Shown piece after piece: positions 37,879 through 46,841 of a DNA stretch of 64,000 bases. A program made the translations under genes and the position numbers. The notes below the pieces were generated by a model. It was not told where the DNA came from and ran no database searches. It saw nothing but the letters and a program-made list of their open reading frames with translations. Every line of letters begins with the position of its first letter. Positions within the stretch are counted from its first letter, which is position 1. The stretch spans positions 2,247,501-2,311,500 of the forward strand of contig NZ_CP036269.1 in NCBI RefSeq assembly GCF_007744675.1. The letters are read 5' to 3'. This stretch comes from Gimesia alba. Lineage in GTDB: Bacteria > Planctomycetota > Planctomycetia > Planctomycetales > Planctomycetaceae.

Positions 37879-38109
37879 GCGTGCGCTTTTCTTGCAGGCA
37901 GTCTCTGAACTGACATGCTGCTGCACTGCTTTCTCTCTTGGCGTCGAAGAAAATTTTATTGCATGCTGGTACTGATTTTCCAGCGAAGCTGCGAATCGTT
38001 CATCAAGCTTTGTGTCCATGGGATGGTCAGAATGCGTTTTTTCTGATCACGGCGGAGCTGATGAGTTGGATTATCAAGATCCCGATTTTCGGTATTTAAA
38101 GGGACCGTT

Positions 38110-39549
38110 ATGAAGATACTTCTTCAATCGTTGAAGCCTGTTCTGGGAATCACAATCTTTGTTTTGATTGCTGCCGGTTTTATCTTGCGCGATCACTGGT
38201 TGCCGCTGCTGGAGCCAAATCAGGCTGGTCAATCGAAAAATCTGGCCGCTGCATCAAAAAAAGCAGAGGGCAAAAAAAAAACAGATCAGCAAAAGATCGT
38301 CCTCTCAGACCAGGCAATTGCCAATCTAGAGTTGAAAGTGAAATCAATTTTTCCCGAGACCTATTGGAAAACGCTCCAGGTCCCGGGGATGATCGTGGAT
38401 CGTCCAGGACGCAGTGACCAGAGTGTGATTTCACCCATCGATGGGGTCGTAGAGAAAATGAACTACTTTCCGGGCGATACGGTTCGACCGGGTGATGTGC
38501 TCTACACGATTCGTATTCTCAGTGAAACTTTGCTGCAGACTCAGACCAATCTGTTCAAAGATACCCAGAATCTCGTGCTGGCGGAGAGAAAGAGAAAACG
38601 CCTGGAATCCTCCAGGGGCGCGATTCCTGAATCCCGGATCATCGAGGCGGCCAATGATATCACCCGCTTGAAAGTGGCCATCAAGGGCTACCAGCAGGAA
38701 CTGCGCAGTCGGGGGTTCAGCCAGCAGCAGTTGCAGGAAATTGCCAGCGGTAATTTTATTCAGGATCTGGATATCCTGGTTCCCGATCGCATGTCAAAAT
38801 CCAAGCCACTGGATGCGTCCGTTGTCATGAAAACATCAGGCAAAGAAGTCAAACTGAAAACACCTCCTACATTCGAGGTCCAGGAATGTGAGGTCGATCT
38901 GGGACAGCAGGTGAAAACGGGGCAGATGTTGTGCCTGCTGGCAAACCATCGTCTGCTGGCGATTGAAGGACGGGCCTTCCGGAACGAAACACAACTGCTG
39001 GAGCGCAACGTGAGAGAGGGCTGGCCGGTCGAAGTCGATTTTCAGGAGCACGCAGCGAGTGACTGGCCTGCTCACAATCAGGTTTTTCTGATTCACAAGC
39101 TGATGAATGTCATCGATCCCGTGAACCGTACTTTCGCCTTTCGTCTGCCATTAGAAAATCAGTCCCGTATTATAGAGCAGAATGGACAGATTCAGGTACT
39201 CTGGCGTTTTCGTCCCGGCCAGAAAGTGCGGCTGTTGATCCGGGTGGAAAAACTGGACAACGTGTTCGTGCTACCGGCTGATGCCGTTGCCCGTGAAGGG
39301 GCGGAAGCTTATGTCTTCATCCAGAATGTGAATACCTTCTACCGCAAACCGGTGCGTGTGCTGGAGCGAGATCGCCGCCATACGGTCATTGCCAATGATG
39401 GATCTCTGACTCCCGGTTCGTTTGTGGTTCAGGGATCTGCGGAGCAGTTGAACCGTATGCTGAAGTCGTCTTCCGGGGATGATTTGCCGGAAGGCTACCA
39501 CATTCATGCAGACGGCAGCCTCCACAAAAACGAAGATGAAGGGAAATAG
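38110..39549 (+). CDS. RND efflux periplasmic adaptor (membrane fusion protein, CusB/CzcB type)
   Basis: 479 residues. An N-terminal membrane anchor (VLGITIFVLIAAGFIL) is followed by a barrel-sandwich/lipoyl half (SPIDGVVEKMNYFPGDTVRPGDVLYTI), a helical hairpin (about 130-205), the second lipoyl half (VDLGQQVKTGQMLCLLANH) and beta-barrel domains (about 280-440). The tail is His-containing (HIHADGSLHKN). It links the inner-membrane pump to an outer-membrane channel. The pump gene follows after 9 bases. No outer-membrane factor gene is present in the locus. Confidence 0.88.
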   Translation: MKILLQSLKPVLGITIFVLIAAGFILRDHWLPLLEPNQAGQSKNLAAASKKAEGKKKTDQQKIVLSDQAIANLELKVKSIFPETYWKTLQVPGMIVDRPGRSDQSVISPIDGVVEKMNYFPGDTVRPGDVLYTIRILSETLLQTQTNLFKDTQNLVLAERKRKRLESSRGAIPESRIIEAANDITRLKVAIKGYQQELRSRGFSQQQLQEIASGNFIQDLDILVPDRMSKSKPLDASVVMKTSGKEVKLKTPPTFEVQECEVDLGQQVKTGQMLCLLANHRLLAIEGRAFRNETQLLERNVREGWPVEVDFQEHAASDWPAHNQVFLIHKLMNVIDPVNRTFAFRLPLENQSRIIEQNGQIQVLWRFRPGQKVRLLIRVEKLDNVFVLPADAVAREGAEAYVFIQNVNTFYRKPVRVLERDRRHTVIANDGSLTPGSFVVQGSAEQLNRMLKSSSGDDLPEGYHIHADGSLHKNEDEGK

Positions 39550-39558
39550 GGGAACGCC

Positions 39559-42500
39559 GTGCTCAATTCCATTATCCGACTTTCGTTAACTCATCGCACA
39601 CTGGTGCTGGCTGCCTGTGTTGTCATCCTGGCGTACGGCGGTTACCTGACCACCACATTGCCGATCGACGTTTTTCCCGACCTCGATCGCCCGCGCGTAG
39701 TGATTCTGACGGAGTGCCCTGGCATGTCGTCTGAAGAGGTTGAAACTCTGGTCACTTATCCCATTGAAACAGCGATTCTGGGAGCGAACGGGGTCGAAGA
39801 TGTTCGCAGCCAGTCCAGCCAGGGCATGAACGTGATCTACATTGAATTCAGCTGGCAGACCGAACCGCGCTACGCCCGTCAGATTGTCTCGGAACGTCTG
39901 GCGAATGTGCCCATGCCGCCTGGCATCCGCCCGATTATGACACCGCAGGCTTCGATCATGGGGCAAATTCTGCATGTGGGAATCCATCGCCGCAAAGGAC
40001 CACAAGGGGGAACGCTGACCCCAATTGGACAGACTGGCCTACTGGCGGAACGTACCGAACAAGAGGGAAAACCTGTACTGACGGTGTGGAATCCGGTAGA
40101 GCGCAACGATCCCGGTCTGTGGCAGAAAATAGAGGTCCAGAATTCCAATTGGAAACCGAAAGATCTCGGACGAAATGTTTCTTTTGTCTGGAATAAACGT
40201 TCCTATGACGTCGTTTTTCCGACTCCCCTCGAAGAACGGATGGATCTGCGCACGACAGCAGACTGGCTCATCCGACCGCGTTTGCTCAAATTAACCGGCA
40301 TCGCAGAAGTCATCGTCATGGGGGGCGATAAAAAGCAGTACCAGGTTCTGGTCGACCCCATTAAATTACAGGAATACAATGTTTCGCTGCAGGATGTCGA
40401 GGAGGCCGTTCAATCAAATAACCTGAATGCCAGCGGCGGATTTATCCTCAGTGGCCAGACCGAACGTTCTGTGCGGATCATTGGTCGGCTGGGGGCAATT
40501 ACGAATGAAGTACTGGATGAACTTCGTAAAGCTCCAATTAAAATGAACGGTGATCGTGCTGTCCTACTGGAGAACGTGGCAGAAATCGTCGAAGGCCCTG
40601 CGCCAAAGCGGGGAGATGCCAGTATCGATGGACACGCGGGCGTGGTGATTACGATCGTCAAACAGCCGCATGCCGATACCAGAAAGCTGACTGATGATGT
40701 GATGGCGGCTCTACATGATGCGGAAACATCACTGCCTGCCGACATCGTGATCAACACGAAGCTGTTCAAGCTCAAAAGCTTTATTGACCGGGGGATTTAC
40801 TATGTAGAAGAAGCCCTGGTGATTGGTGCAGTACTCGTGGTAATCGTGCTGTTTCTGTTTCTGCTGAATCTGCGGACGACGTTCATTACACTCACCGCAA
40901 TTCCGTTATCACTGGTGATCACAACCCTTGTTTTTCGGATTGTCGGAGTACTCACGGGCACCGAACTCTCGATCAATGTGATGACCCTGGGAGGGATTGC
41001 AGTTGCGATTGGTGAACTCGTTGACGATGCGATTGTGGATGTGGAAAATATTTTCCGTCGCTTGGGAGAAAATAACCTGAGCCCTGATCCGAAGCCCGCC
41101 ATTGTCGTCGTGTATGAGGCCAGCCGGGAAATTCGTTCTGCGATTATCTTTGGTACCGCCGTTGTGGTGCTGGCCTTCATGCCCCTGTTTGCCCTGTCGG
41201 GAGTCGAAGGGCGTCTGTTCGTTCCCCTGGGAGTGGCTTATATTGTTTCGATTCTGGCCTCGCTGCTGGTCTCGCTGACGGTGACCCCCGTATTGTCTTT
41301 CTATCTGCTGCCCCAGGCCAAGGCGACCCACGAGCATCAGGATGGCCGTTTGCTGCGGGTTCTGAAGTGGGGTGCCGGATATCTGATCCGGTTTAGCATG
41401 CGGCATGCAGCCGTTTTGCTGCTAATGACCTGGGCTCTGGTCGGCGTCAGTGTCTGGGAACTTTCCAAACTGGGAGCTGACTTTCTGCCGAAATTCGATG
41501 AAGGGAGCGTACAGATCAACGTTACCCTGCCGGGAGGCTCTTCTTTGAAAGCTTCGAATGAAGCCTCTTCACTGATCGATGCCCAGTTGGTCAAAATGCA
41601 GAAATCCAAAGACAAGCCACAGGGGCCGATTTTACACTTTTTTCGCCGGACCGGACGGGCCGAACTGGATGAACATGCTCAACCGGTAAATGTGGGAGAG
41701 TATATTCTGACAATGAATCCGGAGGCGAACTACGATCGTGATGAGTTTCTGGAGACGTTACTCTCTAATCTGGAAACGAATGTTCCCGGAGTCGGGATCG
41801 AGGCGGAGCAGCCGCTGTCTCATCTCATCAGTCATATGCTGTCCGGGGTCAAGGCCCAGGTCGGTATCAAACTGTATGGAGATGATCTCGATAAACTCCG
41901 CGAACTGGCGGGAGATGTCCGTGATGCGATCACCGATATTCCTGGTGTAACACCGCCCATTATCGATCCACAGGAACGGGTCGATGAACTGCATGTCGTT
42001 CTGAAGCCAGACGAACTGGCATATTTCGGATTGAGCCGTGAATATGTCGCCCGGTTTGTGGAAACAGCCCTGAAGGGGGAAGCGGTTTCTCAGGTCCTGG
42101 AAGGCCAGCGTCGGTTTGACTTGATCATCAAACTTAACGAACAATATCGTTCCGATCCATACAATCTGGGGGAACTGCGGCTGGAACTCCCCGATGGCAG
42201 AGGACAGATCCGTTTGCGGGAACTGGCTGACTTCCCCGGCTCCGCCAGTGGGCCGAACCTGGTCAACCGGGAAAATGTCCGCAGACGACAGACGATCCGC
42301 TGTAATGTGTCGGGACGCGATCTGGCCAGCACCGTGGTTGAGATCGAAAAACAGGTCCGCGAACAGGTCGCCCTGCCTACCGGCTATTTTGTGGAGTTCG
42401 GGGGGCAGTTTGAAGCGCAACGCTCTGCAACATTCCTGATCACGATTCTAGCTGCCGTCTCTGTTGCCGGTATCTTTATCGTGCTGATGATGCTCTATCC

Positions 42501-42999
42501 TTCGGCGCGGATCACGTTTCAGATTCTGAACGCGATTCCGACAGCGTTCATCGGAGGCGTCTTCGCGCTGGTCTTAACCAACCAGACTCTGACAGTCGCC
42601 AGCATGGTGGGCTTTGTATCCCTGGGGGGGATTGCCGTCCGTAATGGAATTTTGCTGGTAACGCACTATTTCCATCTAATGGAAGAAGAAGGAGAAGCGT
42701 TCTCTCCCCAGATGGTACTGCGGGGCAGCCTGGAACGGCTGGCTCCGGTGCTGATGACCGCATTGACCGCCGGGATCGCCTTGATTCCGCTGGTGGTGGG
42801 CGGAAATAAACCGGGACTGGAAATTCTCTATCCCGTAGCGACCGTCATACTGGGAGGGCTGGTGACATCCACCTTCTGTGAATTTTTTATTCACCCCGGA
42901 TTGTTCTGGAAATTCTCAGGCAAGGATGCCGAACGCCTGGTTCGTAGTGAAAGTTCTGACGAAGAACTGCTGCGGGCTGTCACACAACAACACTCTTGA
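39559..42999 (+). CDS. Heavy-metal efflux RND transporter (CusA/CzcA family) with an extra porter-domain segment
   Basis: 1146 residues. The family profile is clear: DVFPDLDRPRVVILTECPGM after TM1, LVTYPIE, a TM4 signature AVAIGELVDDAIVDVENIFRRL, DFLPKFDEGSVQINVTLP in the second half, and a final TM cluster with GGIAVRNGILLVTHY. The TM4 acidic pair (DD) is the proton-relay equivalent of CusA/CzcA. It is about 70-100 residues longer than typical members because of an insertion at about 145-225 between IMGQILHVGI and the conserved LRTTADW. Substrate is probably Cu, Ag, Zn, Co or Ni; the family cannot be narrowed from motifs alone. It forms an operon with the adaptor upstream and a His-rich lipoprotein downstream. 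Confidence 0.9.
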   Translation: MLNSIIRLSLTHRTLVLAACVVILAYGGYLTTTLPIDVFPDLDRPRVVILTECPGMSSEEVETLVTYPIETAILGANGVEDVRSQSSQGMNVIYIEFSWQTEPRYARQIVSERLANVPMPPGIRPIMTPQASIMGQILHVGIHRRKGPQGGTLTPIGQTGLLAERTEQEGKPVLTVWNPVERNDPGLWQKIEVQNSNWKPKDLGRNVSFVWNKRSYDVVFPTPLEERMDLRTTADWLIRPRLLKLTGIAEVIVMGGDKKQYQVLVDPIKLQEYNVSLQDVEEAVQSNNLNASGGFILSGQTERSVRIIGRLGAITNEVLDELRKAPIKMNGDRAVLLENVAEIVEGPAPKRGDASIDGHAGVVITIVKQPHADTRKLTDDVMAALHDAETSLPADIVINTKLFKLKSFIDRGIYYVEEALVIGAVLVVIVLFLFLLNLRTTFITLTAIPLSLVITTLVFRIVGVLTGTELSINVMTLGGIAVAIGELVDDAIVDVENIFRRLGENNLSPDPKPAIVVVYEASREIRSAIIFGTAVVVLAFMPLFALSGVEGRLFVPLGVAYIVSILASLLVSLTVTPVLSFYLLPQAKATHEHQDGRLLRVLKWGAGYLIRFSMRHAAVLLLMTWALVGVSVWELSKLGADFLPKFDEGSVQINVTLPGGSSLKASNEASSLIDAQLVKMQKSKDKPQGPILHFFRRTGRAELDEHAQPVNVGEYILTMNPEANYDRDEFLETLLSNLETNVPGVGIEAEQPLSHLISHMLSGVKAQVGIKLYGDDLDKLRELAGDVRDAITDIPGVTPPIIDPQERVDELHVVLKPDELAYFGLSREYVARFVETALKGEAVSQVLEGQRRFDLIIKLNEQYRSDPYNLGELRLELPDGRGQIRLRELADFPGSASGPNLVNRENVRRRQTIRCNVSGRDLASTVVEIEKQVREQVALPTGYFVEFGGQFEAQRSATFLITILAAVSVAGIFIVLMMLYPSARITFQILNAIPTAFIGGVFALVLTNQTLTVASMVGFVSLGGIAVRNGILLVTHYFHLMEEEGEAFSPQMVLRGSLERLAPVLMTALTAGIALIPLVVGGNKPGLEILYPVATVILGGLVTSTFCEFFIHPGLFWKFSGKDAERLVRSESSDEELLRAVTQQHS

Positions 43000-43028
43000 T
43001 TGATTTCTCTAAAGAAAAGGAAAACAAA

Positions 43029-43526
43029 ATGATGAACTTGAAAATCTCTGGCTTACTGTTCGCTGCTCTGATTGTGACAGGCTGTGCAGATAAAGGCAGC
43101 ACAGACTCTGCTCCGAAGGAGACAACTCCACCGCCAGCAGCACAGACAAAAGAGAGTCATGGAGATGCTCATTCGCATGGGACAGGCCCGAATGGCGGGG
43201 TTGTCTTTGATCTGGGTAAGTACCATGCGGAATTCACAGTGGATCACCCAAAGCATGAGTGCACGATTCTGTTTCTGGGAGCAGATGAGAAATCGCCTGG
43301 ACCGGTTGCCGCGAAAGAACTGACACTGTCAATCAAGGAAACGAAGACGGCAGAAGGCAAAGTCGTGCCTCCCATGACCGTCAAGATGCTCCCTCAGGAC
43401 GAGGCAGACGGAAAAGCAGCCAAATTTGTCGGGACCGATCCCGGGATCGGCAACGTTGCTGACTTCGCCGGAACCGTACTGGGAGAAATTGATGGTAAAC
43501 CATCTCAGGGTGAATTCCAGGAATAA
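43029..43526 (+). CDS. Lipoprotein with His motif, metal-efflux associated
   Basis: About 165 residues. A lipoprotein signal ends in LIVTGC. The mature protein starts with a short His-rich segment (HGDAHSHGTGPNGG), then a beta-rich domain (FDLGKYHAEFTVDHPKHECTI). The ATG at 43029 follows AAAAGG; the frame extends to 42996 inside the pump gene. It starts 29 bases after the pump stop codon, so it belongs to the efflux operon. Likely a periplasmic metal-binding accessory protein; the domain family was not recognised. Confidence 0.78.
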   Translation: MMNLKISGLLFAALIVTGCADKGSTDSAPKETTPPPAAQTKESHGDAHSHGTGPNGGVVFDLGKYHAEFTVDHPKHECTILFLGADEKSPGPVAAKELTLSIKETKTAEGKVVPPMTVKMLPQDEADGKAAKFVGTDPGIGNVADFAGTVLGEIDGKPSQGEFQE

Positions 43527-43557
43527 TTCATCCGCCTGTTTAACGAGTCTCCCTGAT

Positions 43558-43592
43558 GGTCATCGCTTTGAGGATTCACTCAAGCGGTGACC
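43558..43592 (+). terminator. Long hairpin after the metal-efflux operon
   Basis: GGTCATCGCTTTGAG and CTCAAGCGGTGACC pair over about 14 positions with one G-T pair and one bulged T, loop GATTCA. It starts 31 bases after the lipoprotein stop. No T-run follows, so it may be a terminator without U-tract or an RNA 3'-end stabiliser. Confidence 0.5.
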
Positions 43593-43654
43593 AAAAGGGG
43601 GAGAGACATACATGATCTAATTCGAATCATCTACAGTGAGGATGGGGACGAAGA

Positions 43655-44002
43655 ATGTATTATTTCTTGAAAGTGGCTCTGACAGCAGTGCTGGTAGTGG
43701 CGGTCTCCGAAATCTCCAAACGTAGCTCTCTGTTAGGTGGTGTACTTGCCTCTCTACCGCTCGTCTCCTTCCTGGGATTGATCTGGCTCTATATCGACAC
43801 AGGAAGCGCCGAAAAAGTTTCTGAGCTGTCCCGAAGCATCTTCTGGCTGGTACTGCCGTCACTCTCCTTCTTTCTACTCCTGCCATTTTTGTTGAAAAAG
43901 GGAGTCGGCTTCACTGCCAGCTTCGGAATTTCGACTGTGGTGATGATTGGGCTCTATCTGGGAATGTTTTTCTGTTTAAAGAAACTAGGAATTCAATCCT
44001 GA
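43655..44002 (+). CDS. DUF3147 family small membrane protein
   Basis: 115 residues with four hydrophobic segments (VALTAVLVVAVSEI, LGGVLASLPLVSFLGLIWLY, IFWLVLPSLSFFLLLPFLL, GISTVVMIGLYLGMFFCL). The pattern EISKRSSLLGGVLASLPLVS matches the DUF3147 family, whose function is unknown. It is located 128 bases after the efflux operon and behind a hairpin, so it may be transcribed separately. Confidence 0.78.
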   Translation: MYYFLKVALTAVLVVAVSEISKRSSLLGGVLASLPLVSFLGLIWLYIDTGSAEKVSELSRSIFWLVLPSLSFFLLLPFLLKKGVGFTASFGISTVVMIGLYLGMFFCLKKLGIQS

Positions 44003-45296
44003 CCCTTTACTTCCTCACACGCTATCCGGGAAAGCACCCATTTGTCCCCGTTGCAGGCTTCATCTCGTAAAAAAAGGACTGATGTGGGAGCATCGGAATT
44101 CCTGCAGAATGTTCATCTGAGATGGTACTGGTGATATCGGGTAGGATTTGTGTGCCGGTGGTTTGTTTCTTTGATCAGGATTCTACCGGCGGCGAGCGCC
44201 GATCCGCTCAATTTTTGGGGACCGTTTTGGTTCCATCGAGGCGGTGATTTGGGATTGAGCGTCGCGAGGCGGGCGGGCACCTAAACTCGCGACGACATCT
44301 GGAGAAGAGCATCATGTTTGTGACTAAGATCTTTGTGAACGGCGTGGGGGAGTCAAGAGGGCGTTGCGTATTTTCTCCGGGAATGTCATGTGATCTCCCC
44401 GGATGGTCTTGTCATGTTCCAGGAATGCCAAATGAAGCGTTACGATGTCGTTTGAAAACTGAGGTGCATCGGAGCAGTGGATTGGAAAATCGTGCTGAAA
44501 CGAGCGGGTTTGATCGTGCTGTCTTTTTCAGTGGTACAGGAATCTCAACTGAACCAATAGTGATCTCTCACGCGCGCGACGTTATCTCCGCATCATCATG
44601 CCGATACGCGCGATGCGGTCAAGTCGAATTTTTTCAGCAGGATGTGGCAGAGGTTCAGCAGGGGATGGTGAGGCAAGTGATGATTTCAAATCGAGTTGAA
44701 AAAATATACCCGAAGGGATTCGAACCCCTAACCCCCGGTTCCGAAGACCGTAATAGCTTTAACCATGCTTTGCTTATGCTTCACAAAGACCCGTTTTTCA
44801 GGGCAATTTACTTCAACCACGCTTTGACAATACTTTGCTTTTGCTTTGATAACGCGTATTTGTGGGGGGATAAGTGGGGGGAATTCTCGAACAGAATGAC
44901 TAAAGGTTCGAAGTTCAAAGGCTTCTTCAAATTTCTGACCAGGTAATCTATGGTATTTGAACAGGTCATTTGAAAGTGGTTTGAAATTTCACATTCGCGT
45001 ATCGGATTTCTGTTTTTTATCGGCTGCCCAGCGGGGTAAAACGAACGTGTAGCCGGGGGCAAGATTCTAGTTGTTCAATTATACGTATACGCTTTGTAGT
45101 GCGCGAATGGCTGATATTTTTGTGTGCGAAGACAGTAAATCACAACGTGCGACAGTCTTAGGTGCTTGGAATTCAGTACAATGTATTTTTCAACAAAATG
45201 TTTTGCCGTACGGTTAATATTACGCCAAGATTCTTTATGAATTGAAAAACTGTGGGTGCTTCCTTCTGTTAAATGCTGCTTTGTCAGACCTGTTCA
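44003..45296. other. Long gene-poor region at the start of accessory DNA
   Basis: About 1.3 kb without a supportable gene. A 210-codon frame at 44314-44946 runs through the tRNA fragment and has no coding character, although GGAG precedes its ATG. A 9-bp inverted repeat (CGTCGCGAG at 44260-44268, CTCGCGACG at 44286-44294) lies just before it. Next to the tRNA fragment, AACCATGCTTTGCTTATGCTT (in parts) and AACCACGCTTTG with ACTTTGCTTTTGCTTTG form a cluster of CTTTG-rich direct repeats at about 44760-44850, as might be expected near an integration site. Confidence 0.5.
44705..44751 (-). tRNA. 3' fragment of a tRNA (anticodon arm to discriminator base), probable integration scar
   Basis: Read on the minus strand, positions 27-73 of a canonical tRNA are present: anticodon stem and loop with CTTCGGA (anticodon TCG, suggesting Arg), a 5-base variable loop, a T stem of 5 pairs with TTCGAAT loop, the 3' acceptor strand CGGGTAT and discriminator A. 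The pairing partner of the acceptor strand and the D arm are absent, and base pair 27-43 is already mismatched, so tRNA identity ends within the anticodon stem. CCA is not encoded. Such 3' halves are left where integrases use the anticodon-to-3' part of a tRNA gene as attachment site. The anticodon assignment is moderately certain. Confidence 0.75.
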
Positions 45297-46472
45297 TCAT
45301 ATTTGGCTTTGTTCTCGATATTTTCCAGGTGTAAGTCCGGTGAGACGTTTAAAGGCAGTGATAAATTGAGGGGCCATACCGTAGCCAGACAAAGTGGCTA
45401 TTGTAGTGATCTTATACTCTGTCTCGGCTAGCAATTGCTTCGCCCGATTGACTCGTATTCGATTGATCTCTGCTTTTGGGCTGTAGCCTAAAACTCGCTG
45501 AAATCGACGATCCAAGCTCGCTCGGCTCAGGGGTATTTGACGAGCCACGCCATCAACTGTGATTCCGTCACAGGCATAATCCCGGATGAGGCGCATTGCA
45601 GCCGCGACATCACGGTCCTCTACAGCCACGATGTCGGAAGACTGACGAACATGAATACATGTCGGAGGAATCAAGATTGTCTCTTTTGGAGCCGGTTCAC
45701 CTTCCATCAATCTGTCGAGTAGAGCTGCTCCTTCATATCCTATTCGCTTGGAATCTGGTTGAATACTACTCAATGGAGGAATTGTGAAGTTAAAGATTAC
45801 TTCATCGTTGTCAACTCCCAAGACAGCTAGGTCATCAGGAACTCGCAATCCAGCTAGTCCGCATGATGTCAATATCTGCCGGGCGCGTACATCATTGCAA
45901 GCAAATACAGCCACTGGCTTTGGCAAATTTTGTAGCCATTGTACAAGCTGCAATTCAGTTAGTTCACCTCTAGCCTCTCTGGTAATGATGTCATCAACCT
46001 TGTGCTTTCGGGTTGGTGGTTCAAAAACATCGACGGTGTGTCCTTTCGCCTTCAGATGCTTGATGAAGTAGCTGCATCGCTGATCAGAAAACTCAATGCC
46101 GGGGTATCCGCAATAAGCTAGATTCCGAAAACCATTTTGTAGGAAATGGTCAACTGCGAACTGAGCACATATGCTGTGATCCGTATCAAACATACCGCCA
46201 TTGTGTGGATGGTGAGCACCACGAAGGTCAACTGTTGGAAGGTGAAGGCGATCGATGGCCTCGGCCATTTGCGGTGTCTCTATCCGCGACATGACACCTT
46301 CTACCTTCCAATTTTTCAGGGATGAAGGTGGTCCCTCAATGAGGCTTCTTTCTGTGTGAAGGACGTGCCAGTTCTGGTTGACTCGGACATATGCTGCTAC
46401 TCCGGATAGGCAGCCACGACCATATGCTCTGGAAGTTTCAATCAATAGAAGGACGCGTTTTTGTTCAGGCAT
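45297..46472 (-). CDS. XylR-like transcriptional regulator (periplasmic-binding-protein domain plus AraC HTH)
   Basis: 391 residues. The N-terminal two thirds match the LacI/periplasmic-binding-like sensor of XylR (VLLLIETSRAYGRGCLSGVAAYV at the start, DLAVLGVDNDEVIFNFTIPPLSSIQPD in the middle). The C-terminal 100 residues form an AraC-type double HTH (QIPLSRASLDRRFQRVLGYSPKAEINRIR, ITTIATLSGYG, FKRLTGLTPGKYR). This architecture senses a sugar in the cytoplasm and activates catabolic genes. It is divergent from the DUF1559/sialidase/transporter genes to the right, which are its probable targets. The ligand is unknown; xylose is known only for the E. coli protein. Confidence 0.9.
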   Translation of the reverse strand: MPEQKRVLLLIETSRAYGRGCLSGVAAYVRVNQNWHVLHTERSLIEGPPSSLKNWKVEGVMSRIETPQMAEAIDRLHLPTVDLRGAHHPHNGGMFDTDHSICAQFAVDHFLQNGFRNLAYCGYPGIEFSDQRCSYFIKHLKAKGHTVDVFEPPTRKHKVDDIITREARGELTELQLVQWLQNLPKPVAVFACNDVRARQILTSCGLAGLRVPDDLAVLGVDNDEVIFNFTIPPLSSIQPDSKRIGYEGAALLDRLMEGEPAPKETILIPPTCIHVRQSSDIVAVEDRDVAAAMRLIRDYACDGITVDGVARQIPLSRASLDRRFQRVLGYSPKAEINRIRVNRAKQLLAETEYKITTIATLSGYGMAPQFITAFKRLTGLTPGKYREQSQI

Positions 46473-46841
46473 GATGTGTTGCCATTTTGAGAAAAAAACA
46501 AATTCAAAATAATTGTGTGTGCGGTCAGCATATTCAGCGGAAGAGATAATACCTTTATTATAATAGTGCTAATGGGGATGAATAGTTAGATTTCGTGTTG
46601 ACGACAATTTGAGGAAAAAACGAAATTGTTTGATTGGATAGAAGAGTGACAACAGTCTATCAATTTGTAACAATTGTCATTCGTGGCGTCTATCATCGAC
46701 GAATCTTTGCCATGTTATGAACATTTTCTTTTATAAAGTCGTTTTGAGAAACATCAAAATAGCGTAAGTCGTGTTACTGACAGTTTTTTTAATACTCTTT
46801 ATATGTTTGTTGTCTTTTTTAAATGAAATGGTGAGGTCAAT
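46473..46841. promoter_or_regulatory. Divergent regulatory region between the XylR-like gene and the DUF1559 gene
   Basis: 369 bases, A/T-rich. ACAATTGT at 46670-46677 is a palindrome, overlapping TTGTAACAA at 46665-46673, and related ACAATTTG and GAAATTGTTT copies lie up to 75 bases upstream. They are possible operator half-sites for the adjacent regulator, but this is a visual impression only. GTGAGG precedes the ATG at 46842 by seven bases. Confidence 0.35.

Noticed and set aside
44314-44946. 210-codon open frame with GGAG before its ATG
   Set aside because: It runs antisense through the tRNA fragment and the direct repeats, and its translation lacks domains and ordinary composition.
44808-45062. 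84-codon minus-strand frame as an integrase C-terminus
   Set aside because: No catalytic Arg/His/Tyr motifs; the position beside the tRNA fragment was the only argument.
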